Part shown: in pieces, positions 25,665-35,865 of the stretch
Numbering within the stretch: position 1 is the first letter of the stretch
How the letters are laid out: each line of letters starts with the position of its first letter
Origin: Desulfopila inferna
GTDB lineage: Bacteria > Desulfobacterota > Desulfobulbia > Desulfobulbales > Desulfocapsaceae
NCBI RefSeq assembly: GCF_016919005.1
Contig: NZ_JAFFQE010000002.1
Location: 248,001 to 312,000, forward strand
DNA: 64,000 bases
Reading direction: 5' to 3'
Made by a program: the position numbers and the translations under genes
Notes under the pieces: generated by a model
Databases searched by the model: none
Told to the model about the DNA's origin: nothing
The model's input: the letters and a program-made list of their open reading frames with translations, nothing else

Positions 25665-27302
25665 ATGAAAAAGAGCAATCTTCTCGAGATACGAAATCTT
25701 TATATCGAAGGATATTACGAGAATCAGTGGAACACCATCGTCGAGGATATCAGCCTCAGCCTGCAACGTGGCGAGGTCTTGGGGCTGATCGGTGAGTCGG
25801 GGGCCGGCAAGTCCACCATCGGCCTGGCCGCCATGGGCTACACCCGGCAGGGCTGCCGGCTTGCCTCCGGCTCAATCATGCTCGACGGAGACGAACTTAT
25901 GGGGGCCTCGGAAGAGGAGCTGCGGGCGGTACGAGGCACTAAAATCGCCTATGTGGCTCAGAGTGCGGCGGCATCCTTCAATCCCTTTCACCGCATCATC
26001 AACCAGTATGTGGAAGCGCCGGTGCGGCACGGGCTGATGAACTCCAGCGAAGCGGAACAGGAAGCCATCAGGATCTATGAGCGCCTTTTTCTGCCCAACC
26101 CTGAAACCATAGGCCAGAGGTATCCCCACGAGCTCTCCGGCGGTCAGTTGCAGCGGGCCATGGTGGCCATGGCCATGTCCTGCAAGCCGGACATCATCGT
26201 GTTCGACGAGCCGACTACGGCCCTCGATGTAACCACCCAGATCGAAGTACTGGCCGCCATCAAGGAGATCACCAAGAAGATGAACAAGGCGGCGCTCTAC
26301 ATCACCCATGACCTGGCCGTGGTAGCTCAGGTAGCCCATCGTATCATGGTGCTGCGCAACGGCCGTCTGGTCGAGGAGGGCGAGACCCGCCGGTTGATCA
26401 AGCACCCCCGGGAGCAGTACACCCGGGAGCTGCTCGCCGTGCGTTCGTTGCGCGAGGAAAAGGGGGACAGCGAAAAGATGGACATCATCCTCGATATCAA
26501 CGATGTCAGTGCCACCTATACGGGAGAAGAAAACGTCCTCGAGGATATCGAACTGACCGTGCGCAGGGGCAGAACCGTTGCCCTGGTAGGCGAATCGGGC
26601 AGCGGCAAGAGTACGCTGGCCAAGGTCGTCACCGGCCTGCTGCCGCCGACCAGAGGAACGATCTCCTTTCTCGGCGAGGAGCTGCCGCCGCGGCTTGAGG
26701 ACCGGGACAAAGATTCGCTCAGAAGACTGCAGATGATCTACCAGATGCCGGACACCGCCTTAAACCCGAGGCAGACGGTTCGCACCGTTATCGGCAGGCC
26801 CCTGGATTTTTATTTCGGCATCCGGGGTGAGGAAGGGGAGCAGAAGGTCAGAGAGCTGCTCAGCAGGATCGAGCTCGATCCGGACAGCTATATCGATCGC
26901 TATACCACCGAGCTCTCCGGCGGAGAAAAACAGCGGATCTGCATCGCCAGGGCCCTGGCGGCGGAGCCTGATCTGATTATCTGCGACGAGGTTACCTCGG
27001 CCCTGGACCAGCTGGTGGGCGAAGGGATCCTGACCCTGCTGCAGGACCTGCAAAACGAGATGAATATCTCCTATCTGTTCATCACCCACGACCTGGCCAC
27101 GGTAAAGGCCATCTCGGACAAGATCGTCATCATGCTCGAAGGCAAAATTGTCGAACAGGGCGAAAAGAAAAAGATTCTTTCGCCGCCCCACCACGAATAT
27201 ACGGACAAACTGCTGGCCTCGATTCCAGAGATGGATACCGAATGGCTGGACAATCTTCTGGCCGAAAGGGCAGCAATCTATCTTCAAGAAGATAGTCAAT
27301 GA
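25665..27302 (+). CDS. Fused double ATPase of the ABC importer (DppD-DppF type)
   Basis: The 545-residue protein contains two complete ABC domains. The first has GESGAGKST, LSGGQLQRA and IIVFDEPTTALD. The second, from about residue 275, has GESGSGKST, LSGGEKQRI and LIICDEVTSALD. The D and F subunits, usually separate, are therefore one chain. Energising a single DppBC-type pair with one fused ATPase is known in other bacteria. GGAG precedes the ATG, 11 bases after the permease stop. Confidence 0.92.
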   Translation: MKKSNLLEIRNLYIEGYYENQWNTIVEDISLSLQRGEVLGLIGESGAGKSTIGLAAMGYTRQGCRLASGSIMLDGDELMGASEEELRAVRGTKIAYVAQSAAASFNPFHRIINQYVEAPVRHGLMNSSEAEQEAIRIYERLFLPNPETIGQRYPHELSGGQLQRAMVAMAMSCKPDIIVFDEPTTALDVTTQIEVLAAIKEITKKMNKAALYITHDLAVVAQVAHRIMVLRNGRLVEEGETRRLIKHPREQYTRELLAVRSLREEKGDSEKMDIILDINDVSATYTGEENVLEDIELTVRRGRTVALVGESGSGKSTLAKVVTGLLPPTRGTISFLGEELPPRLEDRDKDSLRRLQMIYQMPDTALNPRQTVRTVIGRPLDFYFGIRGEEGEQKVRELLSRIELDPDSYIDRYTTELSGGEKQRICIARALAAEPDLIICDEVTSALDQLVGEGILTLLQDLQNEMNISYLFITHDLATVKAISDKIVIMLEGKIVEQGEKKKILSPPHHEYTDKLLASIPEMDTEWLDNLLAERAAIYLQEDSQ

Positions 27303-27371
27303 TATGCAGAGGTGATCCAGACATCACATTATATCTGTATTTCAAAGAGCAATTTTATCAAGGAGGACACA

Positions 27372-28964
27372 ATGTCGGAACTCTCAATTTTGCTGAAATT
27401 ATTTGAGCAGAACAAAATTTCCAGAAGGCAGTTCATCACTCAGGCTACTGCTCTCGGGCTGACAGCAGCAATTTCGCCGGCGCTGTTCTCGAGCGCCGCC
27501 CAGGCCTCAACCCCCACAAAGGGAGGCCGCCTGGTCATGGGCTGTACCGGTGGATCAACCACTGACTCAATGGATCCGGCAACGCTGACTTCCAACATGA
27601 ACCAGAATCTCAACTGGCAGATACGCAACAATCTGGTGGAGATCGACCACAACCTCCAGCCGATTCCGGAACTAGCGGAGTCATGGGAGGCCACTCCGGA
27701 TGCGAAGGTATGGCGGTTCAAGCTGCGCAAAGACGTCGAGTTTCATAACGGCAAGACCATGACCAGCGAGGATGTCATCTATTCCATCAACCATCACCGC
27801 GGCGAGCAATCCAAGTCGGGCGCCAAGGCCTACCTCGAAAGCATCAAGGATATCAAGGTCGACGGCAAGTATGAAATCATATTTGAATTATCCGGTGGCA
27901 GCGCCGATTTTCCTTTCATCATGGGAGATTATCATCTCACCATCTGCCCCGCCGGCACCACAGGACAGCAGTGGGAGGAGGGGATTGGGACCGGAGCATA
28001 TGTGCTGCAGAGCTGGGAGCCCGGGGTACGCGCAATGGCGACGCGCAACCCCAATTACTGGAAGGAGGGCCGCGGTCATTTCGATGAGGTGGAGACCCTT
28101 TCCATTGTCGACACCAACGCCAGGACCAATGCCTTGAAAACAGGCCAGATAAATTATATGGACAGGGTCGAGCTGAAAACGGTGCATCTGCTCAAGCGAA
28201 TGCCCGGCATAAATGTCACGGCAACAACCGGAACCGCCCATTACACCATGCCCATGCTGGTTGACCAAAAACCATATGACGACAATAACGTGCGCATGGC
28301 GCTCAAGCTTATCGTCGACCGTGAGGAACTGCTCAGGCAGGTGCTGCGGGGCTATGGCGAATTGGGCAACGACCATCCCATCGCTCCCGTCAATCGTTAT
28401 TATAATGGAGAACTCGATCAGCGCAAATACGATCCGGACAAGGCCAGGTTCCATATGAAAAAGGCCGGCATGCTCGACCACACGTTCAATCTCCATGCCG
28501 CAGACGCAGCATTTGCCGGCGCCGTGGATGCCGCCGTGATGGTCCAGGAGCAGGCCAAAAAGGCGGGCATCAAGATCAACGTGGTCCGTGAGCCCGACGA
28601 TGGTTACTGGAGTAATGTCTGGATGAAGAAGGAGTGGTGCATGTGCTATTGGGGCGGCAGGCCCACAGAAGACATGATGTTCTCGGTCGCCTATGCCAAC
28701 GGTGCGCCCTGGAACGATACCAATTGGGAACATAAGCGTTTCAACGAATTGCTTTTGGCGGCGCGGGCGGAGCTCGATAACGAGAAACGTGCCAAAATGT
28801 ATGGCGAAATGCAGGAGATCTGCAGAAACGACAGCGGTACCATTGTCCCAATGTACAATCAGATGGTAGAGGCATCCTCAGAGAAGCTGGGCCATGGCCC
28901 AATTTCCGGCCATATGGCCCTGGACGGCATGAGAAACGGTGAAAGATGGTGGATGAAGAAATAG
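27372..28964 (+). CDS. Extracytoplasmic solute-binding protein (family 5) with Tat signal
   Basis: The 530-residue protein is a family 5 binding protein (WRFKLRKDVEFHNGK, GTGAYVLQSWEPG, RMALKLIVDREELLRQVL). Its N-terminus carries SRRQFI followed by a hydrophobic stretch and AQA, a twin-arginine signal, so it folds before export and may carry a bound ligand. I chose the ATG at 27372, preceded by AAGGAGGA. An in-frame GTG 60 bases upstream is not supported. Cysteines and tryptophans in WCMCYWGGRPTEDMM are conspicuous near the ligand site. Confidence 0.9.
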   Translation: MSELSILLKLFEQNKISRRQFITQATALGLTAAISPALFSSAAQASTPTKGGRLVMGCTGGSTTDSMDPATLTSNMNQNLNWQIRNNLVEIDHNLQPIPELAESWEATPDAKVWRFKLRKDVEFHNGKTMTSEDVIYSINHHRGEQSKSGAKAYLESIKDIKVDGKYEIIFELSGGSADFPFIMGDYHLTICPAGTTGQQWEEGIGTGAYVLQSWEPGVRAMATRNPNYWKEGRGHFDEVETLSIVDTNARTNALKTGQINYMDRVELKTVHLLKRMPGINVTATTGTAHYTMPMLVDQKPYDDNNVRMALKLIVDREELLRQVLRGYGELGNDHPIAPVNRYYNGELDQRKYDPDKARFHMKKAGMLDHTFNLHAADAAFAGAVDAAVMVQEQAKKAGIKINVVREPDDGYWSNVWMKKEWCMCYWGGRPTEDMMFSVAYANGAPWNDTNWEHKRFNELLLAARAELDNEKRAKMYGEMQEICRNDSGTIVPMYNQMVEASSEKLGHGPISGHMALDGMRNGERWWMKK

Positions 28965-29068
28965 TTCAACGTCTGGATAGCATTTGTGATCACGACAGGA
29001 TAATATGCAACACCAAGCCAGCAAGCCTTTGATCACTAGACGTTGAATGATGTTATCGAAATAAAAAA

Positions 29069-29099
29069 AGAAGCCGAACAGCTGGTAAGTTCGGCTTCT
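29069..29099 (+). terminator. Terminator of the ABC operon
   Basis: AGAAGCCGAAC at 29069-29079 pairs with GTTCGGCTTCT at 29089-29099 in a perfect 11-bp stem about 100 bases after the binding-protein gene. An A-run before and a weak T-rich tail after suggest a terminator. Confidence 0.65.
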
Positions 29100-29190
29100 C
29101 TGTTTCATGGTTCAGCAGAATTCCAGATAAATCTTCCCTGCAGCGGGAGGGCAGCAAACGCACATTTTCCGATGCTTAAAAGGAGAAGTC

Positions 29191-31596
29191 ATGAGGTCAG
29201 GATTTTTCATTTCATTGATAGTGGGGACATTTTTTTTCTTCATGCAGCCCTGTCCTGCCAATGCTCAGCAAGATCCGGCCACCGTTGAGAACGAAATTTC
29301 ACAGGACAGCATAGAAAGACTGCTGAAGGATCTTGAGGATCCCCAGAAACTGGAAAATCTTAGAGAGAATTTGCGGATTCTTCTAAAAGCCGAGGAAAAA
29401 GCGCAGGCCGAAGAGCCCGGAGTGGAATCCGGTGGGATGTTGGGACAGATGCTCTCCATCATCTCCGACAATCTTCAGGAGGTCAACCAGGTACTGGCAG
29501 AAGCCGGTAAACATGTATTGCAGATACCTTCCCTGCTCCGGGAACTCATGGTTGAGGCCAGAGATACCAAGACCCTTTTGTCGTGGGGAGAGATGGCAGG
29601 AAAAGTCGTACTGGCCCTGGTGGCCGGTCTGTTGGCTCAGGCGCTGGCCTCACGCCTCCTTGCCGGCAGACGCAAAGCACTGGAAGACCTGGATGCTTTT
29701 AACAACTGGAACAAAATTCTCCTGCTGATCGGCACCTTTGTGCTGGAATTGATTCCCATCATAGCCTTTGCCGCGGCATCTTACGGCATCCTGCCGCTGC
29801 TTGATCCCCGTCCTGGCACGCAACTGGTCGCCCTGACCCTGATTAACTCCAACGTTCTGGTCAGGCTGATCATGGCCTTTGCCCGCCTGATTCTGGTCCC
29901 TGAGAAACCTTCATTGAACTTTCTGCCGATGCGGCGTGAATCCGTGTATTATCTGTATATCTGGGTGCATCGAATAGTCAGGACTAGTGTTTACGGCTAT
30001 TTTTTCCTGGAAGCCGGACTGATCCTCGGATTACCCCTCAGCCTCTACCTGTTCCTGCTCAAACTCCTCGGTCTGGTTGTCGCAATTCTGGCCATCATAC
30101 TCATTATGCAGAACCGGAAAGGGGTATCGTTATGGCTTCGCGGAGACCAGGTTCCACTTGAAGCGAGTGGCCCCTCTGAACCTGAAGCGATCGATTCAGA
30201 AGACCGGAAAACACCAATGGCCGGAACATTACGGCGGCGTTTCGCTGATTTCTGGCATATCGGCGCGATCCTGGTTGTTGCAGGAATGTTTATAACCTGG
30301 GCTCTGGAAATCGATGGTGGCTTGTATTATGTTATCAGGGCCATCGTCCTAACGGTTATGGTTCTTGCTCTCACCACCTTCTTTGTGCGCATGAGCAGAC
30401 GCGGCATAGATCGGCTTTTCAAGATCAGCGAAGAACTCAAAAATACATATCCCGAACTGGAAGAGAGAGCCAATCGATACCTGCCGCTGCTCCGGCATAC
30501 CGTAAGAGGCATACTCTATCTTATCGCCTTCTTTTCCATCATGCAGGCCTGGGGCCTGGGAACTCTGAGCTGGCTGCTGACACCGCAGGGCGGCGCCGTC
30601 GTCTCAAATATAGTATTTATTTTTCTGATTGTTGCCGCTGCTTTTCTCTTCTGGGAAATCGCCAGCGTTAAAATCGAAAACTACCTGCTCAGAGAGCGTG
30701 AAGGCATAGCCGGTAAAAAAGGCAACACCCGCCTGCTGACGCTGCTGCCACTTCTCAAAAACGTCATCCGCATCACCCTGATTCTTGTGGCCGGCATGAG
30801 TGTGCTCGCTCACGTGGGGATCAATATCGCTCCACTGCTGGCCGGTGCCGGTGTCATCGGACTTGCCGTCGGCTTTGGCTCCCAGGCTCTGGTGCGCGAC
30901 GTAATTTCCGGCGCCTTTATCCTGCTTGAGGATTCCGTTGCCGTGGGGGACTGGGTTGACACGGGAGGACATTCCGGCACCGTGGAGAATCTCACCATCC
31001 GCACCCTGACCCTGCGTGATCTCTCCGGCACCGTTCATGTCATTCCTTTTGGCGAAGTCACCACGATTCAGAATTACAATCGAGGCTACGCCTATGCTCT
31101 TATAGATGCCGGAGTCGCCTACCGCGAAGATTATGGCGAGGTGGTCCAGGCGCTGCAGGATGTTGCCGCCGAATTGAGGCAGGATGAAACCTGGGGACCT
31201 GATATCACTGGTGATCTCGAGGTGTTCGGCATGAATAATCTGGGTGATTCGGCAGTAGAAATCCGGGTCAGGATGAAGACCCTGCCCAGCCGCCAGTTCT
31301 CGGTTCGCCGGGCCTTCCTGGAAAGAATGAAGCGTGTTTTTGACGAACGCGGCATTGAAATCCCTTTCCCCCATCAGACCATCTGGTTCGGCGTCGACAA
31401 GGACGGAACAGCGCCACCGATGCGGGTCACCCGGCAACCAAAGGATTCCGGGCCGGGGCCTGAAAACATCGAAGGGAAGATGGAACAGGAGCCGCAGCGG
31501 CCTGATATTGAGTACACCTCTGAAAAGCAAGCTTCCGAAGAGGTGGTTGAGGAACTTGATCTGCCTGAAAAAGAGGGAAAAAAAGAAGAAAGTTGA
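29191..31596 (+). CDS. Large MscS-family mechanosensitive channel
   Basis: The 801-residue protein has a signal peptide (cleavage after ANA), a periplasmic helical region, about eleven membrane helices and the conserved MscS pore and beta domain. The pore region is LAGAGVIGLAVGFGSQALVRDVISG, followed by EDSVAVGDWVD and IPFGEVTTIQNYNRG. It should open under osmotic downshock. A charged tail rich in E and K follows the core. AGGAGA precedes the ATG. It is convergent with the TPR gene that follows and lies alone behind the ABC terminator. Confidence 0.9.
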   Translation: MRSGFFISLIVGTFFFFMQPCPANAQQDPATVENEISQDSIERLLKDLEDPQKLENLRENLRILLKAEEKAQAEEPGVESGGMLGQMLSIISDNLQEVNQVLAEAGKHVLQIPSLLRELMVEARDTKTLLSWGEMAGKVVLALVAGLLAQALASRLLAGRRKALEDLDAFNNWNKILLLIGTFVLELIPIIAFAAASYGILPLLDPRPGTQLVALTLINSNVLVRLIMAFARLILVPEKPSLNFLPMRRESVYYLYIWVHRIVRTSVYGYFFLEAGLILGLPLSLYLFLLKLLGLVVAILAIILIMQNRKGVSLWLRGDQVPLEASGPSEPEAIDSEDRKTPMAGTLRRRFADFWHIGAILVVAGMFITWALEIDGGLYYVIRAIVLTVMVLALTTFFVRMSRRGIDRLFKISEELKNTYPELEERANRYLPLLRHTVRGILYLIAFFSIMQAWGLGTLSWLLTPQGGAVVSNIVFIFLIVAAAFLFWEIASVKIENYLLREREGIAGKKGNTRLLTLLPLLKNVIRITLILVAGMSVLAHVGINIAPLLAGAGVIGLAVGFGSQALVRDVISGAFILLEDSVAVGDWVDTGGHSGTVENLTIRTLTLRDLSGTVHVIPFGEVTTIQNYNRGYAYALIDAGVAYREDYGEVVQALQDVAAELRQDETWGPDITGDLEVFGMNNLGDSAVEIRVRMKTLPSRQFSVRRAFLERMKRVFDERGIEIPFPHQTIWFGVDKDGTAPPMRVTRQPKDSGPGPENIEGKMEQEPQRPDIEYTSEKQASEEVVEELDLPEKEGKKEES

Positions 31597-31673
31597 GGAA
31601 CAGCGGCATGAGCATTTTTTCTTCCAGGCTACCGGTTACAGTCTGGGAGGCGGCTTCTCCAACCCGGGCCGGC

Positions 31674-33494
31674 TCAATGCAGAGTCCAGTTTCTTTTTTC
31701 TTCCGGAGAATAGCTGCAAAACAGGCCGGTGCGAAGAGAGTTTGACAGATGTTTAGCCAGCGCTGGGTGATGTGAGGCAATTTTTTTGACGGCACTGCGA
31801 ATTCGTAAGGTAACAGCCGCTCTGGCGCGCTCGGCCGCCGAATTGATTTTCCGCGGGTGTTTGCCTAATCCAAGGTTCCTGGACAGGTGATCAAGCAGGT
31901 ATTCCATTTCTTCCTGCAGTTTTTCTCTTCTGCCGATGTCATTATGCTCCTCAGCTGCAGAAATTTCATGCCGCAGTTCCCTGATATGATCTTCATATTC
32001 ACGACGTGCCCTTTCATCCATGGCATAATATTTCTCATCCATGCTTGATTCAGAACCCATGAGAACGGTACAATGAGTCTCCGTTTCAGGCGAGGCAAGC
32101 AGCCTGGCTATATCATGAAAACCCTTTAAATCGGGCATGGTGATTTCAATACCGTCAAATGCCATATGCCAAATGGCATGTTCCTGCCTGAAAATGGATG
32201 CTGATGCAGCTGAGTTCACCAGCTTTATCCTCTGTTGCCCCTGCCCTCCTGCCGCCAGAACATCCTCTAATCCTGCCAGCAGAATACCTTCGACAACCCT
32301 GTCAGTATCTTCCTTGTACTTGTAGGGGTTGGCATCTCTGAGCCAGTCAATTATTTCTTCTGCATCCGGTTTTCTGCCCCTGGTTATAAAAGAGACAAAG
32401 GAGTCAACAAAGAGAGAGGTGTAATTTTTCGCCGGCTCTTTCTGGCCGAGATGAGCATAGGCTGCAGCGATATAACCGGGCAGATCCACCCGGACATTCA
32501 CCAGCTGCCTTTTCAGCGCCATGTTGACTGTGGTCTCGAATTTTCCTAAAACGAAATAGACCATGGAGCCATATTGATAATACCAGAGATTTCGGTACGG
32601 ATTGAGGCGCAACGCCTTTTCGAAGAGCTTCTCGCCTTCTGCACCTCTTCCGAGAAAAGCCATGCAGCTTGCCAGCTGGACCAGGTTGTCCGCATCGTTG
32701 CTGTTCAGTTCAAGCGACCTGCTGATGTGATACCCAGCCTCTTCGAATTGCCTGCGGTAGAGATAAATACGCCCAAGTATCATCTGGACGAGATAATTGC
32801 CTTCATCGAGTTGAAGCGCCTTTGCCGCATAGGTGTAGGCGCATTTTTCCGACTCCTCCCACAGCTCCCAGAGCTGACAGCTCCACTCATTGAAATGAGA
32901 AAGTGAGAGTCCCGCCAAGGCTTTTGAGTAATCGGGATCAATGGCCAGAGCCTGATTGAAAAATTCCCTGGCCTCATTGTCGGTCTCGAGCGTACCGAGC
33001 CTCAATCTGTCCATACCGCGCAACCAGCAGTCATATGCTGCCAGGCTGGACACGGATTTCTCCCTGGCGGCGGAGAGAAGATTTTTGTTTACTTCAGATG
33101 AAATCGTAAATACCACCCGTTCAACAATATTATCCTGAATCTCAAAAACGGAATCAAGAGGTGCATCGAAACGCTCGGCCCAAATTATTTGACGGGTGCT
33201 GGTATCGAGAAGCTGCGCATTGAGCCTCATGGAATTGGACCTTAAAAGCAGGCTTCCTTTGAGCAGATAATCAATGTCAATATTTCTGGCAGCCTCTATT
33301 TCGTCCAGTTCGGGATCGGCTAATCTGCTTGAGGTATAAGAAGATATAATCTGTAAAGCAGAAAAATGCGACAGATCAACAATCAGCTCATCTATCAGCC
33401 CCTTGGAAAAATATTCATACTGAGCGTTTCCTGATAGTTTATCAAAGGGCAGTACTGCAAGAGAGGGGGCTCTGTTCAGGTAACCATTTTCCAT
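31674..33494 (-). CDS. TolB-like/TPR protein with C-terminal coiled coil
   Basis: The 606-residue protein begins with a TolB-like N-terminal fold (SLAVLPFDKLSGNAQYEYFSKGLIDELIVDL, then IDYLLKGSLL and AERFDAPLDSVFEIQDNIVERV). This module is usually attached to adenylate cyclase or winged-helix regulators. Here neither is present. TPR repeats fill residues 170-400, and a charged coiled coil (EDHIRELRHEISAAEEHNDIGRREKLQEEMEYL) lies near the end. No signal peptide is seen. The function is not known. A cytoplasmic scaffold is the plainest reading. Confidence 0.75.
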   Translation of the reverse strand: MENGYLNRAPSLAVLPFDKLSGNAQYEYFSKGLIDELIVDLSHFSALQIISSYTSSRLADPELDEIEAARNIDIDYLLKGSLLLRSNSMRLNAQLLDTSTRQIIWAERFDAPLDSVFEIQDNIVERVVFTISSEVNKNLLSAAREKSVSSLAAYDCWLRGMDRLRLGTLETDNEAREFFNQALAIDPDYSKALAGLSLSHFNEWSCQLWELWEESEKCAYTYAAKALQLDEGNYLVQMILGRIYLYRRQFEEAGYHISRSLELNSNDADNLVQLASCMAFLGRGAEGEKLFEKALRLNPYRNLWYYQYGSMVYFVLGKFETTVNMALKRQLVNVRVDLPGYIAAAYAHLGQKEPAKNYTSLFVDSFVSFITRGRKPDAEEIIDWLRDANPYKYKEDTDRVVEGILLAGLEDVLAAGGQGQQRIKLVNSAASASIFRQEHAIWHMAFDGIEITMPDLKGFHDIARLLASPETETHCTVLMGSESSMDEKYYAMDERARREYEDHIRELRHEISAAEEHNDIGRREKLQEEMEYLLDHLSRNLGLGKHPRKINSAAERARAAVTLRIRSAVKKIASHHPALAKHLSNSLRTGLFCSYSPEEKRNWTLH

Positions 33495-33627
33495 TTCCTG
33501 TCTTCCGGTAGGCTGTCAACATTCAAAACATTCATCGCCTATGACATGGAAAACATAATCACTCAGACAAGCTTGTCACTCGCCTACCCTGGCGTAGTTC
33601 CGCCTTAATCACAAACAGACTGCCCTC

Positions 33628-33873
33628 TCACAGCCACCTGTTGAGCAGCAGATTGATCAGTACCTCTTCCATGAACAATCCCAGTGGTCCTCCCCCCTCA
33701 ATTTGTCCAAAGAGCAGCAGGATGCCGCTCCAGGCAGCGACAGTCAAAATCATGGTCAGCATGAGAAACAAAATAACAAACATCGTTTTTTCATAGCTGT
33801 TAAGAGGGTTGCCGAATGCTTCTTCTCTTTCGCCTTTAAAAATATCCGCTTTAAACTGTTTTGACGGCCGCAT
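33628..33873 (-). CDS. Small single-span membrane protein
   Basis: The 81-residue protein has a polar N-terminal third, one strong membrane helix at about residues 29-53 (TMFVILFLMLTMILTVAAWSGILLL) and a hydrophobic tail that may lie in the membrane. AGGAGAAGAG precedes the ATG. It is followed, 133 bases on, by the TolB-like gene on the same strand. I do not recognise the family. Confidence 0.55.
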   Translation of the reverse strand: MRPSKQFKADIFKGEREEAFGNPLNSYEKTMFVILFLMLTMILTVAAWSGILLLFGQIEGGGPLGLFMEEVLINLLLNRWL

Positions 33874-34167
33874 GCTCTTCTCCTATGAGTGAGTTTCATA
33901 ATCTATTGTCTTCATTCAGTAGGCGTAATTTCGCTCATTACTGCGTAAGCCAATACTGATTACCTTCACCTGACAGATACTTTTCTCTCAAAAGACCTTC
34001 GATCCTGCTTGTCTCTATGAAGAACCGTCCAATTCCGGTGGTGGATCAGAGGGGGATTGAACCGGGGGACCAATGGACTACAGATTGTTCCGGCTTACAT
34101 TGTAAGCTTGGGAATTACGCCTATTGATTGAGAAGATACCAAACATCAAGCAAAAGGAGGTTCGATC

Positions 34168-35847
34168 ATGCGTTTACTCAAGATCATTATCGTCCTATCG
34201 GCTTTGATTTTATATGGGACGCAAGCTGCAGCAAAAATACATGACAGCCGGGCGATCGAAGCAGATCCATTCCAAGCAGAACAACCGATAGCGCCCAGAC
34301 TTGCAGGACTGGGAAATTATCATTTCCCGGTCACAACCGACAACCCCGAATCACAGGAGTTCTTCAACCAGGGACTGAGACTGACCTACGCCTTCAACCA
34401 TTCGGAAGCCCTGAGGGCCTTCAAGGAATCGGTACGGCTGGATCATGACAATGCCATGGCATATTGGGGCTGGGCGTTGGTGCTCGGACCAAATCTAAAT
34501 CTGCCGATGATGCCCGATGTTGCCCCTCAGGCGTATGAGGCCATTCAACATGCGCTGCAACGTAAGGAAGCCGTATCGGAAAGGGAGCAGGACTTTATCG
34601 AAGCCCTGGCGAAAAGATATTCCAAGATCGCACCAGAAGACCGGACTTCACTTGACCATGCCTATGCCGATGCAATGAGAGCACTGGTGGAGAAATATCC
34701 CGAAGATCTGGATGCCGCGACACTTTACGCCGCCTCTCTGATGAACCTGAGCCCATGGAACTACTGGAATCTGGATGCTAGCCCCAGAGAGAATACCACA
34801 AAAATTCTCAATACCCTGCAGTCGGTAGTTGATCGTGAACCCAAGCATGCAGGGGCATTGCATTATTTCATCCATACGGTGGAGGCACGTCATCCTGAAA
34901 GAGGAGAAAAGCATGCAGATATGCTGGGCGGATTAATGCCTGGAGCCGGTCACCTTGTACATATGCCGTCACACATCTATATGAGGGTTGGCAGATTTGC
35001 CGATTCTTATAAAGTAAACAAACGCGCTGTTGAAGCCGACGAAAACTATATAACCCAATGTCGAGCCCAGGGAATCTACCCTCTGAATTATTATCCTCAC
35101 AATATACACTTCATGGCATGGTCGGCAATGGTTATGGGCCGTCCCGCAGAAGCACTGGAATCAGCCCGAAAGATAGTCGCAAAAGTTCCCCATGAGCTGA
35201 GCGCTGATAAAAATATATGGACCCTCTATGAGACGTTTTTATCGCAGCCGGTCTTTGTCATGGTGCGTTTTGGAATGTGGGAGGAGATGCTTTCAGAACC
35301 CAGACCTGAAGTAGAATCAAGATACATGACAGGTGTCTGGCACTATGGCAGGGCATTGGCTTTCCTGCATACCGGAAGGATTACTGAAGCCGAAAAAGAA
35401 CTGCATGCTTTGGAAAATCAACAAAAGTTCATGAGCACGCTTGAGCATTATATCGGCTTTGGCACTGCGGAGAACCTTTTAACAATTGCACATGAAATTG
35501 TTCTGGGAGAAATAGCATATGCCGAGGGCGATACCCTGGAAGGCCTGGCCCATCTGGAAAGAGCAGTTCGGCTTGAGGACAGTCTTATCTATAACGAACC
35601 GCCCGACTGGTACTTCCCAGTGCGTCACTTTCTCGGCGCCATGCTTCTTGATGCCGGCCGGCCACGTGAAGCCGAGGTCGTATATGCAGCTGATTTGCGC
35701 AAAAACCCTGAAAACGGGTATTCATTGTTCGGATTAGCCAAGGCCCTGAAACAACAGGGCAAGAATGATGATGCTGAAGCGGTTGATATCCGCTTTAAAA
35801 GAACATGGGCTGACGCTACTCATGTCCTGGCCACCTCTAGATTTTAA
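34168..35847 (+). CDS. Exported TPR protein
   Basis: The 559-residue protein has a signal peptide (ends near GTQAAA) and repeated helical pairs. SQEFFNQGLRLTYAFNHSEALRAFKESVRLD gives the first TPR. A histidine-rich block (HYFIHTVEARHPERGEKHADMLGGL, then GAGHLVHMPSHIY) is conserved in a family of periplasmic TPR proteins of unknown function and looks like a metal or ligand site. The C-terminal TPRs are clear. AAGGAGG precedes the ATG. The gene stands alone. Confidence 0.78.
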   Translation: MRLLKIIIVLSALILYGTQAAAKIHDSRAIEADPFQAEQPIAPRLAGLGNYHFPVTTDNPESQEFFNQGLRLTYAFNHSEALRAFKESVRLDHDNAMAYWGWALVLGPNLNLPMMPDVAPQAYEAIQHALQRKEAVSEREQDFIEALAKRYSKIAPEDRTSLDHAYADAMRALVEKYPEDLDAATLYAASLMNLSPWNYWNLDASPRENTTKILNTLQSVVDREPKHAGALHYFIHTVEARHPERGEKHADMLGGLMPGAGHLVHMPSHIYMRVGRFADSYKVNKRAVEADENYITQCRAQGIYPLNYYPHNIHFMAWSAMVMGRPAEALESARKIVAKVPHELSADKNIWTLYETFLSQPVFVMVRFGMWEEMLSEPRPEVESRYMTGVWHYGRALAFLHTGRITEAEKELHALENQQKFMSTLEHYIGFGTAENLLTIAHEIVLGEIAYAEGDTLEGLAHLERAVRLEDSLIYNEPPDWYFPVRHFLGAMLLDAGRPREAEVVYAADLRKNPENGYSLFGLAKALKQQGKNDDAEAVDIRFKRTWADATHVLATSRF

Positions 35848-35865
35848 AGAGTTGGCCTGGAGAAT

